A DNA stretch of 64,000 nt from Liolophura sinensis (Eukaryota; Mollusca; Polyplacophora; Chitonida; Chitonidae). This document shows, one piece after another, positions 48,705 through 62,013 of the stretch (position 1 is its first letter; every line of letters starts with the position of its first letter). Both the position numbers and the translations under genes were made by a program. Where the stretch lies: assembly GCF_032854445.1 (NCBI RefSeq), contig NC_088303.1:31749501-31813500 (forward strand), read 5' to 3'. A model generated the notes under the pieces. The model ran no database searches. It was not told where the DNA came from and saw nothing but the letters and a program-made list of their open reading frames with translations.

Positions 48705-51324
48705 CAGACTTAATAGGTGCAATGTATTCAACGGTTAGACACCCTGTAAACTTTGGAACAGTCTGTTTCTTATCGATTCTATTTGATGTTAGTGCATGAC
48801 AAATTGCTTAACCACAATAGCATGCACAGAGAAACATTTTATTTAACAAAACACAGAACAGATAAATGAAAATGAAGGAAAATGTACCAACATAAGTATC
48901 TGTAATATATGCATTTAACAAAGGACTTTACAGTGATTCAGATTATGGCAACCTCTGATCCTGCTGATCACGTGATCCGTGTATAATTCATTTTCAGCTG
49001 CATATTACTATTTAGACGGATATACATATTTTAATCATCTATATGGATATATTTTCATTATCTACAAGTATTGGCCCCTATATATTTATATCAACCTTTT
49101 TTTTAATTTCATTTCAATACGTATAGTTTATCAAATAAAACGAACGAAAGAGAACGAAACAAGGCAGGGGCTCCATAGGTTAGTGAGTGTTGAAAATATA
49201 CATTTTTCAGGAAAATGAATTACTTTAATAATGAAGTATACATGAATGTCATGGGACATTTCTTTGAAAATATGTTTTACTTTTAAACTGAAAAATATAT
49301 TAAAAAGTAAAATCATGCACTGGCCTACATATGTAACAACTGTTTTCTTATACGATAAAATAAGTATGCTTCATATATAAAATTCATCTGCTAATGAAGT
49401 GTGAAAAAAAGTTATTGAAAACACTGTATATAGAAGTGAAAAAAAATGATATTTGTACCTTTTTCACACCGGTATGCATGTGTAAGTAGACCATCGCAGT
49501 TGTACGGCTATCTATATCATTTGCAGCTATGTATATTGTTCGATGTACGTTATAAATCGTTTGTTTACCTCATTAAAACGAAAAGAAAGAAAAGAATAAT
49601 ACCAGTGCAATTAGGTGTAAAATGTCTAATGGGGAAAAACGGACACCTAGGTTTTCTCAGGTAAGTATTTTTTTCGCCTGCTGGCGGAACTGCATGTCGA
49701 CATGTGAGGTTCCTGGCTATATATGTTTATGAAAGTTTACGTATAGTCTATTATAAGATGATCGTTTGTACACCATCTGTGGGACTACTGAGACTCGCAC
49801 TTGAGCCTCCAAAGTTAACTAGTCCGTTATGACCCACTCTCCCTTATCTTCAACAGGTGCGACAAGTGCTTCCGTCTTGTAGCCCTTTTTATAATTGACG
49901 GTCTCCGATCATCAGCGGTGCCATCTAGCGACTTAGAATAAACTTGTCAACAATCAAGACACAACTGTTGCACCACGCTTTACTCTGGTAACTCAAACTG
50001 TGACATTTACCCGATTACTAGAAATACCTGTGCAAAGGTAATTTCACTCCAGAGGTTATCTCAGTCCCATTCCAGATGATTAATAACGTGTGAACAATTA
50101 ATGTAGAATGTCTCTAAGGTTAGATTTGGCAAGATTGTGCTTGGCCAAGGACGACGCCAAACCGGCGTCAGTGTGAGTTCTATTGAGAAGCCATCATGAA
50201 TTACGTATAGACGATTAGAATCAAGTCTTGCAGATGTAACCACAAGTATGGGCTTATGTTTTTTTTTGTCCCCACATTATTAATAATTCCTTATCCGCGA
50301 CATAATTAACATAACGAAAAGTGGTCACGTGGTAAATGACAAGAACACAACGAAACAAACGACTTCGCAGTTTGTTATAATCTTTATTATTGAAAGGAGT
50401 TGAAATACTCTAGTATAAGAGTTACTACATTAATATAATTAAGAGTTACTAAACGCGGCTGGTTTGTAACACGAGATATAATGCGGAATATCCAGGGTTT
50501 CTACAGAGCTCTGGTACATTAATTCTAAAGTAGCTGTTTTACAGAATTTAGCTGGTTTGTACCCAAAGATATACAAATGTTATCAGTTGATTTAGAATTA
50601 ATCATAAATGAAGTTGGTATTTAGGCATAAATGGTATGACATGCGATTTGATAGCTCATTGCCACCCTCAGAAAGCTCAAATGTGAAATGTTTCGAATTC
50701 AGCTGCATTCCAACAACCTTTATTATCTGTTCAACTTTCAGCTGTTTTTGTCTCCGCATTCGGATGTGCTTTCGTTGCAGAGAGGCCAGTATTGATACTA
50801 AGAAACTGCAAGTGCTGTATTTAACCTAAAATTTCGAACTTTTCAATGTAAGATGACAACTGTTTGGCAAAATGTATGTTTCAGAAAACCAAAACTAAGA
50901 TTTTGTGATCATTATTTGCCTCAAAGAATGCTTTTTTAATGAAAATTTGTGGCGCATGTGCAGTAGATATACATGTATATGAATTGGCTTAGTTCTAATG
51001 GTTACTTAACGAAAAGTGAGGAAATGATTATATATATGTTTATATACTTTCAAAAAAGGTCATCCCGTCAAGAAAAAATAATAACTACGTGAATTATATA
51101 TAGGTCTATTTTTACTTTTGTTTCAAAGAAGAATGATGGATAACTCTCCAGGTTCCGTTTCACATTGCGCATGTCACATTACCATGGTAACGCCATAGCC
51201 GCAACAATGGCTGCCGTATTTTCGTTCAGCTCGTTCGCTGTGTGAAACGTTTCCGGGTCAACACTTCATTTTCTAACTGTATGACGGGATAGATTGCGGA
51301 CGACTGCTTTTTTCTGGATCCAGC

Positions 51325-53076
51325 TTAGGCGCCATCGTTACATGAACAGCTTGTGGGGCTGAGTATGAGGCCAAAGGCTCTACACTGTGAGCAACAGACC
51401 GGCAGGCCATTCACAGAGCCTGTGTAACTGCTGTTGCAGTTATCGCATTGCTCACCTTTCCAGCAGGAGGCATCGTTAATCACACCTGTGAAACACGGAA
51501 ACACTTATTTAGGCATACTTATTTATTTATTGGATAGTTTCTTATAGTAAGCTCAACGCACTTTATAAACGTCCCATATGCCATACAGGGTTTGATAACT
51601 ATTGCGGATGGATTTGTTTTTAAATTACTTAATGCTGTACCTTATAAGTACGACGTACCTTTATGATAACGATTGATTGATTGATTGATTGATTGAATGA
51701 TTGATTGATTTATTGATTGATTGATTGTTCGACTGCTTATTGTTTAACGCCATACTGGAGAATGTTTCTACTAAATACAATAGCAGTAATTTTATTGGCC
51801 GAGGAAACTGGAAAGCTCTGAGTTAAACCACCGGCCTTAGGCAAATTACTGACTATTTTTTTTTTTTTTTTTTTACGTGTGGCGTAAAGAAATGCACACC
51901 ATTCTGGTGGAAGTCAAGCTGTCTTTAAAACCGTTGAACTGTGGAAATGGTCTCTCGATGGTGGTCAACTGCTTAAGTTAAAGCGTTATTCACGAATAAC
52001 TAGATTGTATGAAGTCAGAATTACATGTGCTTGAGAATTAAAGGAAACTTGTTTTTGTGGGGTAGAACTTTGACATGCTGAAGACAACACACCTGAATAG
52101 AAGGATGCAGAGTTCTGAAAGCTAAATTGGAAAGAATGAAATACTTTTTGTGCATTACGATGGAGGTCAATTTTTATGAATGGATGAACATGCAAGACCC
52201 AAGTTAATTCATTAACAAACTTGCTGCCTTGAAATCTATTTTATTTTATTTATATATTTTTGTTTAGGTCTTTCTCACTTACACTTTTTCACTTACTAGC
52301 CTATATACGATGGCGGTCAATGGATTTATTGAAGGAAATCTGAGTGATTTATTGAAGGAAACCACCGACATTTGGCAAATCACAGACGAACTTGCAAAAC
52401 GTACTCCTGACGTACCGATTTGGCTGTTGTTGGAAGACAAGTGGTCTTTCAACGAACGTCAGGCCTCGACGGCTTCATGCAAGACCCCTCAAACAGCTAG
52501 AACAGCTGGCATTCCCAAATTCCTTGTTCATGGCTGGGATTGAACCTCCAGCCGGCATCTTACATCTGTGGTACAGTATTGATTTGTGTGTATATATACA
52601 TATATATATCTGCATACTCACGGTCATATTGACATGTGCATGCTGGTGTAGGAGTGCTTCTGTAGCTGAAGTATTTACTGCTGCATCCTTGACAGCACAC
52701 TTTCACCTGTACGAGAGGGTTGATCTGCACAAAACCGTAATACCCCTCGGGACAATTGTCGCACGCACTCCCCACTCCACAGTTAGCTGGAAAAGAAATT
52801 GGAAACAAACTTTCAGATCAATCATTTACATAGTTTGATTTTACCGATGTATAAAAAAAATTTAAAAAATTTTTTTTTTTAGATTTATTCGCATTAGAAA
52901 TGCAATTTTATGCCGATGTATATGCATTGCATCTGGTGTAATAAAATTTTAGATTTATTGTGATTAGAAATACAAATATTATAAAAAAAAGTGTGTAGCC
53001 TACTCTGTGCTTTGGTGAGCAGCACATGACAACCCAGGGTAACCACGGCGATCAAAATAACGGTCTTGAGTGACAT
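51325..53076 (-). CDS. Secreted protein with two eight-cysteine repeats, 132 aa (unit B)
   Basis: Coding exons on the minus strand are 53076-53004, 52786-52622 and 51485-51325. All splice sites and all sixteen repeat cysteines match unit A. Only two coding differences from unit A were found: one replaces Ile with Phe after GYYG in repeat 1, and the other is silent (GAT GCC in place of GAT GCT in repeat 2). The gene appears fully functional. The neighbouring introns are also very similar between the units, so exchange between copies may explain the identity as well as selection. Confidence 0.82.
51671..51728 (+). repeat. GATT microsatellite (unit B)
   Basis: Counterpart of 21333-21390 at the same length, which is unusual for a microsatellite if the units are old. 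Confidence 0.9.
52326..52580 (-). mobile_element. tRNA-derived SINE-like element, type 3 (unit B)
   Basis: Counterpart of 21985-22240 with almost no differences. Confidence 0.5.
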
Positions 53077-53361
53077 CCTGGAATGTTGAGCCCAACTCTG
53101 CAAAAAAAAAAAACAAAAAAAAAAAACATAATCAATAAAAATATTATTGTCTGTGCTTTTTATTTAATTGTTTATTTATTTACCGCCCTACTCAAATAGT
53201 TTGGCGATTTGAAAAAAAAAAGAAAAAAAGATGGCGATTCGGTCAGTGAGTAAACGTAGGCGCGGTTTCTGGATTAAAATCATCTTTCAAAACCCGGTTC
53301 TTGTATAGCTTGAAAATCTTATGACTTTTAATACAGATCGCAATCAAACAGAGTATGTATC

Positions 53362-53584
53362 TATGTATGCTTGGGGTTTTACGTCGTACTTAACATTTCT
53401 CTTCAGCCGAAGAGTCATTATGTGTGTACATGCTGTGTCTTCTTGTTGCAGGGCGACAAAGTATCACGTCAATGACACCCGATATGACACCAGACCCTGT
53501 CCCATTACACTGACACCAATTCAACCAGTCCTGTTTCCTTGCCTACCTTCTCAGTTCTGAGCGCCCAGTGAGGCAGCAACAAGT
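53362..53584 (-). mobile_element. SINE type 2, body only (unit B)
   Basis: Counterpart of 23021-23243, nearly identical. Confidence 0.65.
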
Positions 53585-53670
53585 CATTCAGACTAAGCTG
53601 AATTTTAACCTCTGTACTCGTCTTCTCGATTTTATACTTTGCTCAAAAAATGGAATGTATGTGTGTATAT

Positions 53671-53776
53671 TCACGTATTTATTTCATTGTTGTTTACCGC
53701 AATACTCAAGAATTATTCACTCTTATGATTGATGTCAGATTTATGCATGGATGGAGGAATCAGGAGTGCATGGGGA
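53671..53776 (-). mobile_element. SINE type 1 tail, degenerate (unit B)
   Basis: Counterpart of 23330-23435. Confidence 0.45.
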
Positions 53777-53780
53777 GTTA

Positions 53781-53985
53781 CACTCCAAAAATGAATCTGT
53801 TAAATTTAACAGACAGTTTGTTATCTGCGTGATGTTACATCTATTCTGTTATTGTAGTGGATCATTCTGTTAATATAAAACACATATTGTGTTGATTCAA
53901 TATGACCATTCTATTAGACTAACATTATATTATGTTGAATATGACACAGTATTGTGTAATAATAACAGAATGCATTCTAGCTTCA
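53781..53985. mobile_element. Candidate MITE with imperfect inverted ends (unit B)
   Basis: Counterpart of 23440-23640. Confidence 0.4.
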
Positions 53986-54067
53986 TGCAGACAAAAGACT
54001 TTCTGTTTTTTGTTGTTGTTTTTTTTAGTGTACCTAGAACTAACTTCGTCGCCGCTCACTGTCACTG

Positions 54068-54172
54068 AGGTCATTTATTTATTTTATTGATGTTTTACGC
54101 CATATTCGAGAATATTTCATTTATACGAAGGTGACCAGCATGATGGTGGAAGGAAATTGGGCAGAGCTCGGG
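54068..54172 (-). mobile_element. SINE type 1 tail fragment (unit B)
   Basis: Counterpart of 23727-23830. Confidence 0.65.
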
Positions 54173-54426
54173 GTCATTTCGTATTTGAGAATAACGGTCA
54201 AAGTGTAACATTTGACAAAGTGTAAAAGGACTTGATAAATTACCAACCCCAGTCCCACCCTACCCTCACCTTGGTGATCGTGATTTTTAGCTATCAAGCA
54301 CTTTGTTCACTATTTTGATACTACCTCCAGAAAGCCATGTTTACTTTTTTTTTCGTTCAGTACAAGAAACATTCCTAGGACATAGAGCACTATACTTGAT
54401 TTATTATAGGCATTTTATTTCCTAAG

Positions 54427-54495
54427 TTATTTATTTGATTAGGGTTGAACACCGCACCCAGGAATATTTCATTTCTACGAACTTGGAGAAATCCA
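54427..54495 (-). mobile_element. SINE type 1 tail, short fragment (unit B)
   Basis: Counterpart of 24087-24155. Confidence 0.5.
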
Positions 54496-54887
54496 CCGCC
54501 TTTCTTCATTTATACCTGAACCCCCTCAAGCCCCCCCAGACCCCCCCCCCCCGCCCGACTTAAAGCCTCAACCAAATCACCGGCCGATGTCGATGCCAGA
54601 AAGCAACTTAACTTACTGATGAAGGACAGATTCACAGGCTCGTCAGTACTGATGTAGGCTGGTTCCTCTAACGTAGATAAAAGATATAGTTTCATTTCTG
54701 GTAATGAAAGTATAATTAGCAATATGGCCACTATCGGTAATATCACTTTGGAAAAAAACATTCAAAAATAAATTTTTGTCATACTCACCGCACGAAACAA
54801 CCTCAAACAGTTTCTGTTTCCCTTGGGGATGAACGCTGAAGATAAGAAATGTTTTCCGCTCTTAAAGTTATCTGAGCTTCTCGTGCT

Positions 54888-54895
54888 CTTTTATA
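54888..54895 (-). promoter_or_regulatory. TATA box of the cysteine-rich gene (unit B)
   Basis: The same TATAAAAG is present, with the GTGAGT donor after exon base 54789. The core promoter differs from unit A by only a few bases. Confidence 0.6.
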
Positions 54896-55590
54896 GGATC
54901 GGTTTATAGCGATCAGCCCCCACCCCTCACAAAGCCGCAACAATATAGTCATTCAGCGCTGAAGGTGTGTTTTGTTCACGCCACACAATCTGTTCTAAAT
55001 ATGAACAAGTTTGGGGGATTCCCCCTTGTATTCAGAAATTTGACCTTCACTGACGTTAACCTTCAGTTACCAATTCAAGCGAAAGTGAAAGATAAACAAA
55101 CTTATTAGTAAATACTGAAACATGAGAATGCATTCAATCCCTGCTTTGTCTTCAATATTTATCAACGAAAGATATGTAGGACAGGCATACAATAAATATA
55201 TTAACATATCGCGATAAATGTAGTTTTCAAAGTAGTTCCCACGTGTTTGTTCTTTTCATGGAATTTTGCAAGGTTTTCTTTTTTTTTTTTTTTCAGAAAC
55301 GCATTGGTGAGATACTTTATACCCTGCAGCTCACTGCAAGGCTTCGTAGCTATTGACCCTGTATAGCCTACATAAAAGATTTCACATTATGGGGTAGCGG
55401 CAGATTTTCCTCTCACCAAAGGTGGCGATAGTATGAATTAGGACTTGCCCGTCCCTGTCTCATGTTGTCTCCCATTCTATGTAAACAGACGCTGTAAACC
55501 CCAAGCCACATACAACTTTCAGATTTCTTAACACAGTTTTTTTATGCACGATCCAATATTAACTGAACATACCTGGACAGGCCCATGAAA

Positions 55591-55714
55591 AATCTACCTT
55601 AAATGAAAGCTGTTTTTTTAGGATTGCACATGAACGGTGCTTTATATGATTGTGCTTTCATTTAAGGTACCAATATCCACCTTGAATGCAAAACATTTTA
55701 TTTAAGGTAGATGT
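55591..55714. repeat. Palindromic element with nested inverted repeats (unit B)
   Basis: Counterpart of 25542-25664. All arms are conserved. Confidence 0.6.
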
Positions 55715-55956
55715 GGCATCTGAAAGAAAGTGTATTTTGGATATTCGTTTTGTCTCAGTTTGTTACAGGACTTAGCTGCATTGACTTTTGCACAATCGTT
55801 ATGGATGAAAAAAAAATCCATTTTGGATTCAAGTCACACATCGTACAATGCATGTTATTTTAATTTGTTTGTTTTATTGATAGGCTATGTTCAAGAATTT
55901 GACTTTCACTATGGCAGTTAGTTTCTTGGGTACACTAAGGAACATTTTGGAAAGTC

Positions 55957-56238
55957 GCCTACTTATTTATTTTATTTATTTGATTGGTTTTTTTACGCCG
56001 TACTCAAGAATATTTCACTTATACAACGGCGGCCAGCATTATGGTGGGTGGAAACCGGTCACAGCCCGGAGGAAACCCACAACCATCCACAGGTTGCCGG
56101 CAGACCTTCCCACTTACGGCCGGAGAGGAAGCCAGCATGAGCTGGACTTGAACTCACAGCGACCGCATTGGTGAGAGGCTCCTGGGTCATTACGCTACAC
56201 TAGCGCGCTAACCAACTGAGCCTCGGAGGCCCCGGAGT
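55957..56238 (-). mobile_element. Full-length tRNA-derived SINE, type 1 (unit B)
   Basis: Counterpart of 25907-26186 with a handful of substitutions. Its tail reads TTTTTTACGCCGTACTCAAG, closer to the other copies in the window. Confidence 0.85.
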
Positions 56239-56414
56239 AAATACAAAATGAAATAGATGCATACCATTTACACCGGGTGCATGGTCGATATGAATGGTAC
56301 ATTTTTAAAGGGAATTGTTTTAATTTAGACCGATCATCGCTGATACAATGGAGTAAGTGTGCTTGAGATTTTGCGTATGGCGACGTGAAGTCATTATAGT
56401 GTGTGTACATATAC

Positions 56415-56588
56415 GTGAACTGTGTTTTCTTGTGGAAAGGTGAATTTATGCCGCCATGGAAGTATCATGTCGAAGACACCAGAGGTGACATTCCGCTCAG
56501 TCACATTATACTGACACGAGGCCACTCAGTCATATGTCCTTGCTTTAACCTCACAGTGCTGAACACCAAGCGAGTCAGCAACAAGTAC
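56415..56588 (-). mobile_element. SINE type 2 body fragment (unit B)
   Basis: Counterpart of 26364-26536. Confidence 0.6.
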
Positions 56589-58849
56589 ACTGCAAATATT
56601 AACGACGCACGACAAAGTATTTACAAAAACACACGCATTAATGCGCAAACACCTTGCTGTTTTTATTTGAACAGCAAGCGACTTATCCATAAACGCGTTA
56701 GGCCCCTTCATGTGTATGGTGGGATTATACACGCATACGTTTTTATTAAAACATAGACTGGCATCCTTTTATAACATTGACGTTTATCTGGTGATATCGT
56801 TGCCGTCCTCATTTTAGGTCGAGGTTATCTGTCAACCAATCTGTGATTGGTTTGCTCTAATCACGTGCTGTTAATATATGACCAACAGTGTTGACGAAGC
56901 TCTGATCACGCGTAGGCCATTGAGTAGGAATGTTCTTCTTCGCTGAAACTATTTGATATGATCGTGTCGGTTGCATAGTCATGAAAATGATATAAAGAGA
57001 AATCACAGTATAAAGGAAATTCTAAACAGTGGATCAAGCGACCTACTTCTTAACGTTACGTCCCGGACTGGGCAGCCTCGTTTTCAAATTCAAAACTTGC
57101 ACACGGAATCAGGCCATCTTTGTCACGTGTTACAATAAAAAGGCTACATGTTTTTTCTGAACAGTTAAACCACCCAGTTCCTGTCTACCTCTATCTATCT
57201 CTATCTATCTAATAACTAGACGGCAGAAAATATGAAGATTCTTGGCAGTAATCCTTTAACCCCGTGTTATTTTGACATAAACGTAAGCACCTATTGTTTT
57301 AAAACGTATATACGGCTGCATAACACAGAATTCTATTCAGTCATTTCTAAAAGTCTGGCGAATCTGGTAAACATTTCACAAGCAAGAATACAAATCAAAT
57401 TTCAAGTGCTATATTCATGAATACTCTTAATGCTGAGGTAGAGAAGGGATCTCATATCTATGTCAGGCCAAAATGTGTCTTTTATGAGAAAAAATACGCG
57501 CTGACTGGATATATAAATGGCCGAATGGGGTTGGATAGTATCAGAAGAGGAAATGTATGTCAAAACTTGGCGGCAGAATACTATATTTTGAGACATTCAG
57601 TATAGTTGAAGTAGGGTTAGGTGGGCTGGCGTTTCCAGCCTTAATTTTTTAGAAGGCTTATAGGATATAGCATGGTATAAGCACGGACGATCTACTAATT
57701 TGATACAAGGGACTGCGGCTGCTATGAAGCTCAGTGTAGACGAAGGAAAAGATCTGTATTTGATCAGCTTTTAACTGAAAATCGTACAGTTCTGAAAATA
57801 AGTGCATGTTAGGAAGGAAGTGCGCCTTTTACTAATAAAATAATTCTAAAGTTACTAAACTAAACTAAAGTTAAAACTGGGTTTAACTGCTAATACACTT
57901 CTGGGCCCAGTTGTTCAAAACTGGTTCAAAACTTAATACAAGACTTAACTTTAAGCCAATTCTTCAGTTTCGCTCTTAGCCTTAAAATTGTGTAACGGTA
58001 TGTTAAATGTGAACAAAAACTGCTGCAGTTATACTTTGTCTTTAGAGGAATGCATTGGCTGCTGAGTTTGGCTAAAAATTTAAATATAAAATATGACTTC
58101 ATACCAGTATTAGCTAATACACTTTCGAAGAACTGGAGCCTGAACAAATAAAACAACGGCTAGCTGAATGAAAAAACAAAGGCTGTTTGGACGTCATAAC
58201 GTTCTGAAACCAAAGGGAACAACCTATGGCCTTTTGAGCAAATCATCGCCTATTCTTTTCAGATATGTTCGAATCACTGGCCAAAATATATAAGCTACAA
58301 ATTACATACACGGGTACAACATAAAGGAAAAAATGTAACGCAATCATCAACATGTATTTACTCTGCTAACTTTTAGTTTCAGAACAAAAGCCTTTGCGGT
58401 TCATCCGCCTTAAGTGTGGTGACCTCACTGTGGTGAGGAGGATTTGAGGCTTCTCACAGGAGGGACCTTTTATATTCTTACTGAAGGTTCAAAAAATCTA
58501 TTTAAAGAAAAATGCTTTTTTTTCTTGTCATGGCTTTTATTATAGAGCAGTGCCATCTGAGACATATGGCATGTATATTGTCTTTTCTGGAAACACACCA
58601 CACGCCCGAAAACGTTTTTGTGCACATATTATATTGCACATAAAACAGACAGTTCGAGGATTAAAAATCAAATTTGCAGAGAAGGCGTTACTCCTAAAAC
58701 AAAACTAAAATCGTACTCGTATTGATGTGATCTTGTTCATTGTTCATATTTTTATCACTCGAGACACTTCTACAGCTCACATGCAGAAATGGTATATATA
58801 CACGTGTAAGTTTCACAATGTTGAATCCAACATTCAGGTATGTATATAT

Positions 58850-58993
58850 GTAGCCTTGGGGTTTAACGTCGTGCTTAAAAATTTTTCAGTCATAATGACG
58901 ACGAGGAGACATTGGAAGTGGGTACATATACTGTGTCTTCTTCTGGCAAGGCGAATCCTTGCCGATAAGGTGTTGCCCTCCATTGCCCAAGAC
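58850..58993 (-). mobile_element. SINE type 2 tail fragment (unit B)
   Basis: Counterpart of 28818-28962. In unit B it is followed at once by the inverted-repeat element at 59001-59447. Confidence 0.65.
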
Positions 58994-59000
58994 GATAGGA

Positions 59001-59447
59001 CACAGACCCCCATTACAACTTCCGTTTTTCAGTAAGGACGATTGTAGTTCTGTGTATTTTAGGGTGTAAAGTCTTTTTTTGCTGCCAGCCTGCCGTTTTT
59101 GGTGTACAGGTGCATGCTTGGTATCAAAATGATGGAAATTGTCTAAGCTTTGGGCAGGTATGAGTTTTAATGGTGAAAGTTTGCAATTCTGGGCGAGAGG
59201 ACACAAGGAGACACGTGGTGATGAGGCTGCTAGTGACGTCCCCTTGGCGTTGCTAGGCACCCCTCCCAGCTGCCGGCATGGAAAGGTCCAGATTTTGACT
59301 GTCAACCTATGTCAAGATTTTTACAGCTTCTTTCTCACAGGCTGGGCCATGTATGCACCAAAGCTTATTGGCCTCGGAATGTTTGGGACTGAGCTACAGC
59401 GCTAAACGTTAACATTGTCGCTTATGGAAAACTAATGGGGGTCTGTG
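59001..59447. mobile_element. Non-autonomous DNA transposon with 15-bp terminal inverted repeats, unit B only
   Basis: CACAGACCCCCATTA at 59001-59015 is the exact reverse complement of TAATGGGGGTCTGTG at 59433-59447. Unit A has no such sequence: CCAAGAC runs directly into ACCACGCAG near 28960. The inserted length between anchors is about 455 bases. The 139-codon minus-strand frame and 88-codon plus-strand frame inside it match nothing I know. I could not define a target-site duplication, so the superfamily is undetermined and loss from unit A is possible. Confidence 0.8.
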
Positions 59448-61458
59448 GCCGCCACGCAGACATGAGCACCATTTGAAAAGTCTTTGGTCACAACATTCAG
59501 GTAGCGGTGGACGTGGAAAAGCATTTATTATGTAATGGTAGAGTAATACTTTCTAAATTGCTAGGAAAATAAGGTTATGTAACACTTTATGTCAAATTAA
59601 AGCTTCTAAGTGTTGTTTTTCAAGATTTGCGAGAAGCATTTCTCATAATAGAAATGTTAAAAAACTTGTCAATAGACTTGCAAGCCATCATAACGCGGTG
59701 TAAGATGAGTGCATACACTCGTGCACGCTTTACAGCATTTACTATTATGTTTGTGTCTTTTAATCCCTTATCGTAACATAGCAGCTCTTTACGTAAGACT
59801 ATACAGCTTGATCCGGGATTTCTGTGGTTTTCTATAGAAGCGAATACTCTACATTTGGGTCACCGCAATGCAGTTGTTGACGACCGAGAAAGGCTGACAT
59901 CAGGTCACTTGACGCGAAAAAGGAAAACGTATACATGTATCTTGCACAAATATGCAGTCTGGTTATATTGTAATAAACGAAGAAAAAAATCCAAAAACAT
60001 AACTGCATACAATCTATATATTGCTCAAGGAGCTGGCGCAGTGTTATGCTCTCTTGAACTTAGCGAAATTGAATATTTATAACTGGGCATACGCTGTCGC
60101 AATCGCCTCTCGTCGTGGAGTGTGTTTTTGTGGGTAAAGATTCGGGTATCTAGGCTATATGCGCGCTGAATTTGCATTGAAAGATTTCACAAGACTGGTT
60201 TTGAATAAAACCCCGCCATTTTAAGTCCGAATTGCTGACGCATAGGAACCTTAAATTATTGTAACTATTTTAACACTAGGGACTATTTGCATTTGACCTC
60301 AAATTTCCCCCATGCCTAAAGATGGTCATACTGTCTATTTCTGTGAGCTTATGTTAAAAAGATGTTTTGAGATTTGGAAGGTAGGATGTTAGCTTTATTA
60401 AAAATATATATAAATTTCAGCAACAAAACTAATATTTAACGAAAATTTATTTGAATATGTTAAATGCCTTTTTTCCCCTATGAAAAGTTAGGTCAGATAC
60501 CGTATATAGGGAGATGCTACATTTCTGTATAAGGTACGCGTTTACTTGTGAATGGTGGGGGGGGAGATCGAGTTTCAAGTTTGAACTCTTTTAATGTTAA
60601 AGGTGAAAGAGTCCTATGATGTAATGTGTATTCAGAAATGTTAGGTAACTATTATAGATTCTATGACACCCGCGTCTTACCATAGTAATCTTACACAAAA
60701 TGTGTAGACGTGTAAATTGTGTAAATGCCATTTTGTGTAGACGCACCGGGGAAAAATGCAGGAGACGAACGTTTGTGAACTTCGGGGGTTCTAGACCAGA
60801 CAAGTGAACGCTAAAGTAATGTCAACAAAAGTTGTCTAATATGTTTGACAAGTCTGTTGATAACCAGTGATACTTTTACCTAAAAAAGATTTCAATCTCC
60901 AAACCGCCCTGTTATAAGATGCCTAAGGGGTATAAATAACAAACAAATGGTGTCATAAGTCGGCCTGCCGTGAAGCCGATTAAAGAAAAGATTTAACGTG
61001 ACAAATCAATACATGCCCGCAGCCGGAATTCTGAGGACAGAGTTCCAACAATTAAAGGAAAGGCAAGAGTAAAACCAAAGCAACGACGATTGTGTGATAG
61101 ATGGCAAACGGTCACACGTGTTACCAGTGAATTCCGACATCTTGTCAATCTACTTTATCAGCCAGGGCTTTGTTCTAACTGTTTTGTAGATATGCTTAAA
61201 AATTAGCAACGTACACTTATATTCTGTTTCTAAAAACATCCCTGTGCGTGATTTCGCGCGAAAATCACGAAAGTTAAATTCTTCTAGAATGTGTACCAAA
61301 TCCAATGTAGTCTCAATTTCCGATGCACAACGTTTAATTCCGAGAGATCGCGGTGAGTCCATTTTTCTTCGGGAAACAAATATCATAGTAAGGAGAAATA
61401 ACTTAAGAGAGTCACTGGAAACTCCTTAAAGGACTTTTGCCTGTTTCGATAACAAAGA

Positions 61459-61669
61459 GAGTGCCTCTGTGGCCTGATGGTTAGCGTGCTAGCAAACTAC
61501 AACGGCTCAGGAGCCTCTCAACAATGTGATCGTTGTGAGTTCGTCCAGCTACTGCTGGCTTCCTCTCCAGTCGAACATCGCCTCTTGAGAAGGTCTTTCA
61601 GCACCGTGCGGATTTTCCCCGTACTCTGCCCGGTTTCCTCTTACCATAATGCTAACCGCCTTCGAATAC
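61459..61669 (+). mobile_element. tRNA-derived SINE, type 1 (unit C)
   Basis: This is the unit C counterpart of the SINE at 664-872 and it keeps the 3' segment that unit B lost. Confidence 0.75.
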
Positions 61670-62013
61670 GTGTGTGTAGCTCTCTGGCAAACTTCAAAGG
61701 GGACATGTGTGAGAGGGGTAACGGTATAAACGGTTGGCTTGTGTTTGGCCACGTCCAGCAGTTACACTGAATGTTGGTTATCCTCGAGGCTCATTCACAA
61801 GGCACACATACACATCAGACCTGTTTGTCACTGTCGTGGTAAAGCATAAGAATCCATTCCTCGAGTCCTAACTGACACAAAATGGCCGACGTGACAACGC
61901 CGCCTCCAGTGAATTTGTACGTCACAACGAAAAGAGACAATATACAGACAGTACATGCTGTGAGGTAGGAGATCAGGAATAGCCAACTCGAGAGAAGTGA
62001 TACCCCTAAAATA

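Larger units (their letters stand above)
30310..60802. repeat. Tandem repeat unit B (about 30.5 kb)
   Basis: This is the second complete copy in the same orientation, 30493 bases long. It is longer than unit A mainly because of an inverted-repeat element near 59.0-59.45 kb. It lacks a 281-base segment that A has near 24.74-25.02 kb. It holds the only fully open copy of the seven-exon gene in this window. Confidence 0.97.

Noticed and set aside
58886-59305. 139-codon minus-strand frame in unit B as a transposase gene
   Set aside because: It spans the end of the inverted-repeat element into SINE sequence and shows no transposase motif I recognise.
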